A stretch of 12,763 nucleotides of DNA, from assembly GCA_046046315.1 (NCBI GenBank), contig JBJOKB010000039.1:1-12763 (forward strand). Reading direction: 5' to 3'. The translations under genes and the position numbers were made by a program. Shown one piece after another: positions 6,520 to 12,763 of the stretch. Source of the DNA: ATZT02 sp046046315 (GTDB taxonomy: Bacteria > Actinomycetota > Actinomycetes > S36-B12 > UBA5976). Below the pieces are notes generated by a model. It was not told the DNA's origin. It worked only from the letters and a program-made list of their open reading frames with translations, and did not search any database. Every line of letters begins with the position of its first letter. Within the stretch, counting starts at the first letter, position 1.

Positions 6520-8370
6520 ATGTGTGGAATTGTTGGGTACGTAGGAAACAAGCAAGCCTTAACCGTGGTTGTAGACGGTTTACGCCGACTTGAATATCGT
6601 GGTTATGACTCAGCCGGAGTAGCTGTTGTTAACAATAAAAAATTAGATGTCAGAAAAAAAGCAGGCAAATTAACAAACCTTGAAACATTGCTTGGCAATG
6701 ATCCACTTCCAGAATCCACTACCGCAATCGGTCACACTCGTTGGGCAACTCACGGTATTCCAAATGATGCTAATGCGCATCCGCACACCGATATTTCAAA
6801 TGAAATTGCAGTGATTCATAACGGTATTATTGAAAACTTTTCAGAATTAAGAACTGAACTTCAAAAAGCTGGGGTGAAACTAAGTAGCGACACTGATACG
6901 GAAGTTGTAGCGCATCTACTTAATTTTGAATACCCAAAATCAAATAATGATTTAGCTGAAAGTATGCGAAAAGTAGTAAGAAAACTAAGAGGTGCTTTCA
7001 CACTTGTCGCAGTACATGCTCAACAGCCAGATGTTGTTGTAGGGGCAAGAAGAAATTCTCCACTTGTAGTTGGACGAGGAGTTGGTGAAAATTTCCTAGA
7101 CTCCGATGTTTCTGCTTTTATCTCTCACACAAAAAATGCAATTGAACTTGGACAAGATCAGGTTGTTGAACTTCGTCACGACAAAATCACAATCACAGAT
7201 TTCGATGGAAAACCGGCTGTTACAAAGGAATACGTTGTTGATTGGGACGCCAAAGCTGCAGAAAAAGGTGGCTTTGATCTTTTCATGCTTAAAGAAATTT
7301 TTGAACAACCAAAAGCTGTATCAGAAACTTTAGCTGGACGCCTGGGAGAAGACGGCAAATTAATTTTAGAAGAAATGAAACTTTCAGTTGGAGAAATTGC
7401 CAATATTGAAAAAATCATTTTTGTAGCTTGTGGCACAGCCTTTCACTCAGGAATGATCGGCAAATATGCAATGGAACGATGGACTAGAATTCCCTGTGAA
7501 GTAGAACTTGCAAGTGAATTTAGATATCGCGATCCTATTTTGAACAACAGAACTCTAGTTGTAGCTATTTCTCAAAGTGGTGAAACCATGGATACTTTGA
7601 TGGCTATTCGACATGCAAAGTCACAAGGTGCCAAAGTTTTGGCAATTTGTAACACTCAAGGTGCAACTATTCCAAGAGAATCAGATGCGGTTTTATATAC
7701 CCGTGGTGGACCAGAAATCGCCGTTGCTTCTACAAAAGCGTTTCTAACTCAAGTTGTGGCCGTTGAATTACTTTCTTTGTATTTTGCAGAACTAAGACTT
7801 GATAAACCAACTGCTGAAATTAAACAAGTAATGACTGAACTAGCTAACATTTCACATCAAATCGACGTTGTGCTCGACACAACAGATGCAGTAAATGAGC
7901 TGGCAAAGAAATATGTAAATGCACAAAGTGTGCTATTTATTGGAAGACATGTTGGTTTTCCTGTTGCGCTAGAAGGCGCTTTGAAATTAAAAGAGCTTGC
8001 ATATATGCATGCAGAAGGATTTGCTGCAGGGGAATTAAAGCATGGACCAATCGCATTAATTGAAGATGGAATTCCAGTTGTTGTCATTGTGCCAAGTTTG
8101 AGAGAAGAAAAAGAATTACACGAAAAAGTAGTTTCAAACATTCAGGAAGTAAGAGCACGAGGAGCAAAAACAATTCTTATTGTGGAAGAGGGAGATGATT
8201 CAGTCCTTGATTTTGGAGATCACATTATCCGAATTCCTCAAACTTCAAGTCTTCTCCAACCGTTAGTAGCAACCGTTCCTTTGCAAGTATTTTCCTGCGC
8301 GCTAGCCACACTGAAAGGTCATGATGTTGACCAACCCCGTAATCTGGCTAAATCAGTAACAGTTGAATAG
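6520..8370 (+). CDS. glmS: Glutamine-fructose-6-phosphate aminotransferase (isomerizing)
   Basis: GlmS makes glucosamine-6-phosphate from fructose-6-phosphate and glutamine, the entry step to amino-sugar synthesis. The N-terminal glutaminase domain starts with MCGIVGY, where Cys2 becomes the nucleophile after Met removal; RWATHG (74-79) and HNGIIEN (100-106) complete the site. Two SIS sugar-isomerase domains follow, with VACGTAFHSG (302-311), SQSGETMDT (351-359) and FIGRHVGFPVALEGALKLKE (473-492). HAEGFAAGELKHGP (497-510) and the C-terminal AKSVTVE with the catalytic lysine K611 are intact. Length (616) is normal. No Shine-Dalgarno is evident before the ATG. A glmS ribozyme cannot fit in the 47-bp gap, so control would be transcriptional or metabolic. 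Confidence 0.98.
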   Translation: MCGIVGYVGNKQALTVVVDGLRRLEYRGYDSAGVAVVNNKKLDVRKKAGKLTNLETLLGNDPLPESTTAIGHTRWATHGIPNDANAHPHTDISNEIAVIHNGIIENFSELRTELQKAGVKLSSDTDTEVVAHLLNFEYPKSNNDLAESMRKVVRKLRGAFTLVAVHAQQPDVVVGARRNSPLVVGRGVGENFLDSDVSAFISHTKNAIELGQDQVVELRHDKITITDFDGKPAVTKEYVVDWDAKAAEKGGFDLFMLKEIFEQPKAVSETLAGRLGEDGKLILEEMKLSVGEIANIEKIIFVACGTAFHSGMIGKYAMERWTRIPCEVELASEFRYRDPILNNRTLVVAISQSGETMDTLMAIRHAKSQGAKVLAICNTQGATIPRESDAVLYTRGGPEIAVASTKAFLTQVVAVELLSLYFAELRLDKPTAEIKQVMTELANISHQIDVVLDTTDAVNELAKKYVNAQSVLFIGRHVGFPVALEGALKLKELAYMHAEGFAAGELKHGPIALIEDGIPVVVIVPSLREEKELHEKVVSNIQEVRARGAKTILIVEEGDDSVLDFGDHIIRIPQTSSLLQPLVATVPLQVFSCALATLKGHDVDQPRNLAKSVTVE

Positions 8371-8386
8371 AAGGACTTGATTTCTT

Positions 8387-8758
8387 ATGATCATCGGCAT
8401 AGGTGTAGATGTTGTTGATACTCCACGTTTTCAAGGTTCCTTAGTTAGAACCCCAGGTTTAAATACTCGTTTGTTTACTCAAAAAGAATTGAACACCCCA
8501 GGTGGAAAAGGTGAAAATGCTGTTTCATTAGCAGCTCGATTTGCAGCTAAAGAAGCGGTTGCAAAAGCACTTGGTGCTCCCGCAGGTTTAAGTTGGCAAG
8601 ATTGTGAAATCTTAATTGGTGAAAGAGGAAAACCTTACTTAGAAATAAGTGGAACCGTAGCCAACGAGGCAAAGCGTCAAGGAATTACTAATTGGCATTT
8701 ATCCCTATCTCATGATGGAAATATTGCAACAGCATTTGTAATCGCTGAAAAGCAATAA
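8387..8758 (+). CDS. acpS: Holo-[acyl-carrier-protein] synthase
   Basis: AcpS transfers 4'-phosphopantetheine from CoA to a serine of acyl carrier protein and so activates fatty-acid synthesis. The 123-residue protein shows the AcpS signatures: MIIGIGVDVV with the Mg2+ ligand D8, and RFAAKEAVAKAL (51-62) with the catalytic E56. HLSLSHDGNIATAFV near the end is the usual closing motif. AAGGA at 8371-8375 lies 11 bases before the ATG. The gene follows glmS by 16 bp and precedes alr by 22 bp. In many actinobacteria the NAD(P)HX repair gene nnrD sits between acpS and alr; here it is absent. Confidence 0.95.
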   Translation: MIIGIGVDVVDTPRFQGSLVRTPGLNTRLFTQKELNTPGGKGENAVSLAARFAAKEAVAKALGAPAGLSWQDCEILIGERGKPYLEISGTVANEAKRQGITNWHLSLSHDGNIATAFVIAEKQ

Positions 8759-8780
8759 TTTTAAAAAGAATGAAACAAAA

Positions 8781-9911
8781 ATGAGCAATATTCGTGGTGC
8801 ATATATTGACCTTGCCGCAATTCGCGACAACGTCAAGGTTTTGCAAAGTTTGGCAAAAAATTCTGAAGTGATGGCAGTTGTAAAAGCAGACGCATATGGA
8901 CATGGACTAATTCAAGTTGCAAAAGCTGCCAGACAAGGTGGTGCCAATTGGTTAGGAACTGCACTCTTGGAAGAAGCAATTGAATTAAGAAACGCAAATG
9001 ACAAGGGAAGAATATTAACTTGGCTTGGATCACCAAATGATAAATGGCAAGAGTGTATTGAATTAGATATTGATGTTTCGGTTTCTTCTATTGAAATAGC
9101 TTCAGCTGTTATAGCTGCTGCAAAAAAATCAGGAAAAACTGCCAAAGTACATATCAAAGTAGACACCGGTCTTGGACGAAACGGTGTAATGCCAAATGAT
9201 TTAGCTGATTTAACAAATTTGCTAGAAGAAGCAAAATCAGCAGGTTTAATTGAAGTAGTTGCCGTCTGGACTCATTTCGCTTTGGCTGACGCTCCAAGTA
9301 GCCCAACAATTTCTAAACAACTAGAAGTATTAGATGAAAGTTTTAAGTTTGTTGAATCAAGAGGATTTAAGAATTTAATGAAACATGCGGCAAATAGTGC
9401 AGCAACATTGACCGCACCACATGCCCATTTTGATTTAGTTCGACCAGGAATTGCTGTTTATGGAATTACTCCTGGTGGCGAAGTTGGCAAAGCTAGCGAA
9501 TACGGTTTAAGACCGGCGATGACTTTGAAAGCAAATGCTGCTTTAGTTAAAGATGTTCCCGCAGGTCATGGAATTTCTTACGGAGCCGAATATGTCACAA
9601 AATCCGATACCAGAATTGCCTTAATTCCCCTTGGCTATGCAGACGGAATCCCCAGAATTGCTGGCAATAAAGGTCCGGTAATCGCTAATGGGAAAAAGTT
9701 TAATGTTGCAGGAAGAATTTGTATGGATCAATTTGTAATTGACATTGGGCAATTAGATTTTTCAGTAGGAGATGAAGTTATTTTATTTGGAGATCCTGCC
9801 AAGAATGAACCAGATGTTGAAGAGTGGGCCAAAGCTTCTCAAAGCATTGGTTATGAAATTGTCACCAGATTAGGTCCTAGAGTTCCGCGAATTTATTTAA
9901 ACGAAATTTAG
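8781..9911 (+). CDS. alr: Alanine racemase
   Basis: Alr interconverts L- and D-alanine with PLP, feeding D-alanine to peptidoglycan. The 376-residue protein has the PLP-binding signature AVVKADAYGHG with K35, the second catalytic base Y267 in GISYGAEYV, and HFDLVRPGIAVYG, ICMDQFVIDIG and the C-terminal LGPRVPRIY in family order. An N-terminal TIM barrel (about 1-240) and a C-terminal beta domain are expected. The ATG has no clear Shine-Dalgarno. A four-codon ORF (ATG 8770, stop TGA 8782-8784) ends in an ATGA overlap with this start and may couple translation, or be chance. It lies 10 bp before tsaE. Confidence 0.97.
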   Translation: MSNIRGAYIDLAAIRDNVKVLQSLAKNSEVMAVVKADAYGHGLIQVAKAARQGGANWLGTALLEEAIELRNANDKGRILTWLGSPNDKWQECIELDIDVSVSSIEIASAVIAAAKKSGKTAKVHIKVDTGLGRNGVMPNDLADLTNLLEEAKSAGLIEVVAVWTHFALADAPSSPTISKQLEVLDESFKFVESRGFKNLMKHAANSAATLTAPHAHFDLVRPGIAVYGITPGGEVGKASEYGLRPAMTLKANAALVKDVPAGHGISYGAEYVTKSDTRIALIPLGYADGIPRIAGNKGPVIANGKKFNVAGRICMDQFVIDIGQLDFSVGDEVILFGDPAKNEPDVEEWAKASQSIGYEIVTRLGPRVPRIYLNEI

Positions 9912-9921
9912 GAATTTTACA

Positions 9922-10377
9922 ATGTCTCTTAAAGTTATTACGAATAACTCTGAAGAAACAAAGGCTCTTGGAAAAAAACTGGGCCAAATTCTTAAATCAG
10001 GTGATTGTGTTCTATTAGATGGTGAATTAGGTGCGGGAAAGACCACATTTACTCAAGGATTAGCTAGTGCTTTAAAAATTAGAGGCGATATAACCAGTCC
10101 AACATTTGTAATTGCACGAGAACATAAGTCATTAGTTAATGGGCCAAATCTTGTGCATGTTGATGCATATAGATTGAACACATTGGCAGAAATTTCACAT
10201 CTTGATTTAGTCACAGATATTGAAAAAGCAATTTTGGTAGTCGAATGGGGTAAAGGTTTAGTGAATGATTTAGTAGTTCAACCAATTCATATCAAAATAG
10301 AACATATTCCAGAGGATGAAAATAAAAGAGAATTTACTATTGATGCTCAAGATGAATTTATAAAGGCGCTTTCATGA
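9922..10377 (+). CDS. tsaE: tRNA t6A synthesis ATPase TsaE
   Basis: TsaE is the small ATPase that, with TsaB and TsaD, supports threonylcarbamoylation of A37 in ANN-decoding tRNAs. The 151-residue protein contains the P-loop GELGAGKT (34-41), the switch-like SPTF (59-62), HVDAYRL (79-85) and VVEWGKG (106-112), all in the positions typical of the family (formerly YjeE). AGGAA at 9910-9914, overlapping the alr stop, gives a Shine-Dalgarno seven bases before the ATG. Its TGA overlaps the tsaB start by 4 bases. The fixed tsaE-tsaB-rimI-tsaD order is typical of actinobacteria and confirms the identification. Confidence 0.96.
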   Translation: MSLKVITNNSEETKALGKKLGQILKSGDCVLLDGELGAGKTTFTQGLASALKIRGDITSPTFVIAREHKSLVNGPNLVHVDAYRLNTLAEISHLDLVTDIEKAILVVEWGKGLVNDLVVQPIHIKIEHIPEDENKREFTIDAQDEFIKALS

Positions 10378-11051
10378 AAGGCCCTACAAACCTTTTAGCA
10401 ATTGATACTTCTACAAACAGAATTGCTGTAGCACTTCTACAGTTTGGGAAACCTCCCGTTGTGGCTATTAAAGATGATGGACTTCGTCACGCAGAACATG
10501 CATCAGGTTTGATTCAAGAAGTCATCAAGAATTCCGGATTAAAGATGCAAGAGTTGGGTGGAATTGTTTGTGGAATTGGTCCAGGACCATTTACTGGACT
10601 TCGAGTAGGGATTGTAAGTGCACAAAGTATTGGCTATGCACTAAATATTCCAGTTTTTGGAATCTGTAGTCATGACGCAATTGCTTTTGAATATGCCCAA
10701 CAAAATCCAAATAAAGAAGTAACGGTAATTACTGATGCTAGAAGAAAAGAAGTTTATTGGACTAGATATCAAGGAATAAAAAGAATTTCTTCTCCAAAAG
10801 TTTCAAAACTAGAAGATGTAACGAATACTGGTGTGCAACTATTGCATCAACCACTTGATCCTGTGTCCTTGGCAAATGTTGCAATTGAAGCTTTAAATAG
10901 AACTGAGAAAAGAAATGAAATTAAATCCTTTGCTACCGACTCTGCGACAGGGGATGGTTCAGCAGTTGCATTGCCAAACCAAGTATTACTTCCTCCAATT
11001 CCGCTCTACTTGAGAAAACCAGATGCTTTAACTTTGGCGGAGCGCGCATGA
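10374..11051 (+). CDS. tsaB: tRNA t6A synthesis protein TsaB
   Basis: TsaB is the non-catalytic ASKHA-fold partner that dimerises with TsaD and recruits TsaE in t6A37 synthesis. The 225-residue protein has LLAIDTSTNRIAVAL at the N-terminus, HAEHASGLI (39-47) and the signature GIGPGPFTGLRVG (67-79), and ends in PLYLRKPDALTL, a C-terminal pattern common to TsaB. It lacks the metal-binding histidine pair of TsaD, as expected. The ATG overlaps the tsaE stop by ATGA, and its own TGA overlaps rimI in the same way, so translation is probably coupled across the cluster. Confidence 0.95.
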   Translation: MKGPTNLLAIDTSTNRIAVALLQFGKPPVVAIKDDGLRHAEHASGLIQEVIKNSGLKMQELGGIVCGIGPGPFTGLRVGIVSAQSIGYALNIPVFGICSHDAIAFEYAQQNPNKEVTVITDARRKEVYWTRYQGIKRISSPKVSKLEDVTNTGVQLLHQPLDPVSLANVAIEALNRTEKRNEIKSFATDSATGDGSAVALPNQVLLPPIPLYLRKPDALTLAERA

Positions 11052-11500
11052 ATCTGCAATTAACTGAATTTTCTTGGTGGCATGTCGTTAAAGCACACGA
11101 AATAGATAGACAAGCGTTCAATGCCACAGCATGGTCTTTATCGACATTTTGGTCCGAACTTTCTCAAAGAAATCGATATTACTTAGCACTTGTTGATGAA
11201 CAGAAAGAAATTGTGGGGTTTGGTGGTGTTGCATTCAATGGTGCCGATGCCGATATTCAAACAATGGTTATCAAGCCAGAATTTCAGAAAAAAGGTTACG
11301 GAAAAAAACTTCTGGATGCACTTTTAGAAAAAGTTTATGAGAAAAAATCTAAGCGAGTTTTTCTTGAAGTTGTTGCCGATAATAAAGCGGCAATTTCCTT
11401 GTATTTATCAAGAAAATTTGAACAAATTGCCAAGCGATCTAATTATTACCCTGATGGCTCAGATGCGGTCATAATGCAACTTGATTTGAGAAGCAAATGA
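11048..11500 (+). CDS. rimI: Ribosomal-protein alanine N-acetyltransferase (RimI family)
   Basis: This 150-residue GNAT-fold acetyltransferase belongs to the RimI family, which acetylates the N-terminus of ribosomal protein S18 in E. coli. The acetyl-CoA loop QKKGYG (80-85) follows MVIKPEF, and the C-terminal part has VFLEVVADNKAAISLY with E107 and Y119 at the places of the RimI catalytic pair, then RSNYYPDGSDAVIM. The exact target in this organism is unknown; actinobacterial RimI may act on other proteins. It sits between tsaB and tsaD with 4-base overlaps on both sides. In some actinobacteria rimI and tsaD are fused; here they are separate. Confidence 0.92.
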   Translation: MNLQLTEFSWWHVVKAHEIDRQAFNATAWSLSTFWSELSQRNRYYLALVDEQKEIVGFGGVAFNGADADIQTMVIKPEFQKKGYGKKLLDALLEKVYEKKSKRVFLEVVADNKAAISLYLSRKFEQIAKRSNYYPDGSDAVIMQLDLRSK

Positions 11501-12543
11501 CAAATCCACTAATTCTAGGAATTGAAACTTCATGTGATGAAACAGGTATTGGAATTGTTAGAGGCACTGAACTTTTAGCTGACACATTAGCTTCTTCAGT
11601 TGAGGAACAAGCAAGATTTGGTGGCGTTGTCCCAGAAGTTGCATCCAGAGCTCATGTTGAAGCGATGATTCCAACTATTAAAAAATCAGTAACTGCTGCA
11701 GGAATTAACTTAAATCAAATCGATGCCATAGCCGTTACAAGTGGACCAGGATTAGCAGGTGCATTAGTAGTGGGAGTAGCGGCTGCAAAAGCTTTAGCAG
11801 TTTCTTTAAATAAACCAATTTATGGAGTTAATCACCTAGCTTCTCATGTTGCTGTTGATACTTTAGAAAATGGAAAACTTCCTGAACCAACTTTGGCATT
11901 ATTAGTAAGTGGTGGTCATTCTTCATTATTGAAAGTCAACAATATTAATTATCAAATTGAATCTTTAGGTAAAACTTTGGATGATGCAGCGGGTGAAGCA
12001 TTTGACAAAGTTGCCCGAGTTCTTGGTTTACCTTTTCCAGGAGGTCCATGGATAGATAAAGCTGCTAAAGAGGGAAATGCTTTGGCAATAGATTTTCCTA
12101 AAGGATTAATGAGTAAAGAGGATTTAGTAAATCACACATTTGATTTTTCATTTTCTGGTTTAAAAACAGCCGTGGCCAGATGGGTTCAAGCTTGGGAGAA
12201 AACGGGTCAGGCAATTCCTATAAATGACGTAGCTGCATCATTTCAAGAAGCAGTGGTTGAGGTGTTAGTTAAGAAAACATTGTTAGCGGCAAAACAAACT
12301 GGAATTAATACTGTTGTAATCGGTGGTGGAGTTGCAGCTAATTCAAGATTAAGAAGTATGGCTTTGAGTGAGTCAGAAAAAATTGGGGTAAGAGTCAGAA
12401 TCCCAAGGCCAGGTCTTTGCACAGATAACGGTGCAATGGTGGCAGCACTTGGTTCTCACCTGTTTAGTGCAGGAATTGAGCCAAGTGAACTCAATTTTGA
12501 AGTCGATCCAATCCTGCCGATCACCCAAGTCAAAGCCTCATAA
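11497..12543 (+). CDS. tsaD: tRNA N6-threonylcarbamoyltransferase TsaD
   Basis: TsaD transfers the threonylcarbamoyl group from threonylcarbamoyl-AMP to A37 of tRNA. The 348-residue protein opens with ILGIETSCDETGIGIV, has TSGPGLAGALVVGV (81-94), and NHLASH (112-117) whose H113 and H117 are metal ligands together with D310 in CTDNGAMVAALG. LVSGGHSSL (137-145) and FDKVARVLGLPFPGGPWID (169-187) are also typical. Length is normal. The ATG overlaps the rimI TGA by 4 bases. The threonylcarbamoyl-AMP synthase gene (tsaC/sua5), needed for the same pathway, is not in this window. The gene ends the cluster; groES follows after 142 bp. Confidence 0.98.
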   Translation: MTNPLILGIETSCDETGIGIVRGTELLADTLASSVEEQARFGGVVPEVASRAHVEAMIPTIKKSVTAAGINLNQIDAIAVTSGPGLAGALVVGVAAAKALAVSLNKPIYGVNHLASHVAVDTLENGKLPEPTLALLVSGGHSSLLKVNNINYQIESLGKTLDDAAGEAFDKVARVLGLPFPGGPWIDKAAKEGNALAIDFPKGLMSKEDLVNHTFDFSFSGLKTAVARWVQAWEKTGQAIPINDVAASFQEAVVEVLVKKTLLAAKQTGINTVVIGGGVAANSRLRSMALSESEKIGVRVRIPRPGLCTDNGAMVAALGSHLFSAGIEPSELNFEVDPILPITQVKAS

Positions 12544-12557
12544 ATTCCTCGTGGAAT
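12544..12557 (+). terminator. Small hairpin just after tsaD
   Basis: ATTCC (12544-12548) and GGAAT (12553-12557) form a perfect 5-bp stem with a TCGT loop directly after the tsaD stop. There is no T-run behind it. It could be a weak terminator between the tsa cluster and the separately regulated groES, but the stem is short. Confidence 0.25.
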
Positions 12558-12566
12558 AAGTCGAGT

Positions 12567-12593
12567 CTGGCACTCAACTTGAGAGAGTGCTAA
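12567..12593. promoter_or_regulatory. CIRCE operator (HrcA binding site) of groES
   Basis: CTGGCACTC (12567-12575), a 9-base spacer and GAGTGCTAA (12585-12593) match the CIRCE consensus TTAGCACTC-N9-GAGTGCTAA. The right half is perfect; the left half differs at two outer positions. The spacer length is exact. CIRCE is bound by the repressor HrcA, which releases groESL and dnaK genes on heat shock. It overlaps the proposed groES -35 box, which fits repression by blocking RNA polymerase. Confidence 0.92.
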
Positions 12594-12607
12594 GGCCTTG
12601 GTAAGTT
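12579..12607 (+). promoter_or_regulatory. groES: Probable groES promoter
   Basis: TTGAGA (12579-12584) and TAAGTT (12602-12607) are separated by exactly 17 bases and resemble -35 and -10 hexamers of the housekeeping sigma factor. Transcription would start near 12614, leaving an untranslated leader of about 70 bases before the GTG of groES. The -35 lies inside the CIRCE palindrome. This is prediction by pattern only. Confidence 0.6.
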
Positions 12608-12685
12608 AGGGCTTAAGTCTTTCCTGGCTTTAAAAGTTAGGCAAGAAAACATTCCGAGTAAAAATCCCATGAAGGGGAGTAGACC

Positions 12686-12763
12686 GTGGCGGTCCAAATT
12701 AAACCACTCGAGGATCGAATCCTCGTTGAAGTACTAGACGCTGAAACAAAAACTGCGTCAGGC
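12686..12763 (+). CDS. groES: Co-chaperonin GroES, N-terminal part (partial)
   Basis: The first 26 codons of GroES are present and the gene runs off the window. GroES is the lid of the GroEL folding chamber. The translation contains VQIKPLEDRILVEVLDAET, a clear match to the start of actinobacterial GroES (AVxIKPLEDRI). The start is GTG at 12686, with the purine-rich AAGGGGAG at 12672-12679 as Shine-Dalgarno, six bases upstream. Its position after tsaD, behind a CIRCE element, is typical of actinobacteria; a groEL gene probably follows outside the window. Confidence 0.95.
   Translation, partial: MAVQIKPLEDRILVEVLDAETKTASG

Noticed and set aside
7096..7436. Overlapping short ORFs on both strands within glmS
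   Set aside because: They are other-frame readings of a fully conserved glmS gene.
12603..12641. Direct repeat AAGTTAGG at 12603-12610 and 12634-12641 in the groES leader
   Set aside because: Two 8-base copies in A+T-rich leader sequence are weak evidence and fit no known element.
1..12763. Mobile elements, CRISPR, prophage, toxin-antitoxin, defence systems, tRNA or rRNA genes
   Set aside because: Nearly all sequence is accounted for by conserved housekeeping genes; no transposase, repeat array, attachment site or structural RNA is visible.

Overview
The window is a gene-dense chromosomal stretch of core housekeeping genes from a low-GC actinobacterium. The gene order rpsD-rpoA-rplQ-truA, then rplM-rpsI-glmM ... 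glmS-acpS-alr-tsaE-tsaB-rimI-tsaD-groES is the classic actinobacterial arrangement. The A+T-rich sequence, short gaps, missing accessory genes and stop/start overlaps resemble streamlined freshwater actinobacteria of the acI group (Nanopelagicales). The phylum is a fairly safe inference. The finer placement is a guess from composition and compactness.

Layout. 1-58 is the last codons of rpsD. rpoA and rplQ follow, then truA, which lies in the same frame as rplQ behind its TAA and has no usual start codon ahead of its conserved N-terminus. A 14-bp hairpin sits exactly at that junction. 2565-3398 is a fold-type IV PLP aminotransferase (aminodeoxychorismate lyase or branched-chain/D-amino-acid aminotransferase type). 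After a 128-bp gap come rplM, rpsI and glmM. A reverse-strand yaaA gene converges on glmM, sharing a CTAG for both stops, and diverges from glmS over a 47-bp gap carrying an imperfect palindrome. glmS, acpS and alr follow, then the chain tsaE-tsaB-rimI-tsaD, in which every junction is a 4-base ATGA overlap. The window closes with a CIRCE heat-shock operator, a good -35/-10 pair and the first 26 codons of groES.

How the genes work together. rpsD, rplM, rpsI, rplQ and rpoA build ribosomes and RNA polymerase. truA and tsaE/tsaB/tsaD modify tRNA (pseudouridine at 38-40; t6A37). rimI acetylates a ribosomal protein N-terminus or similar target. glmS and glmM supply glucosamine-1-phosphate for UDP-GlcNAc, and alr supplies D-alanine, both for peptidoglycan. 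acpS activates acyl carrier protein. groES belongs to the HrcA/CIRCE stress regulon.

I found no mobile element, CRISPR array, rRNA, tRNA, phage gene or unfamiliar multi-gene system. The most unusual points are the truA start problem, the compact divergent yaaA/glmS promoter region, and a proline-to-valine change next to the GlmM active-site serine.
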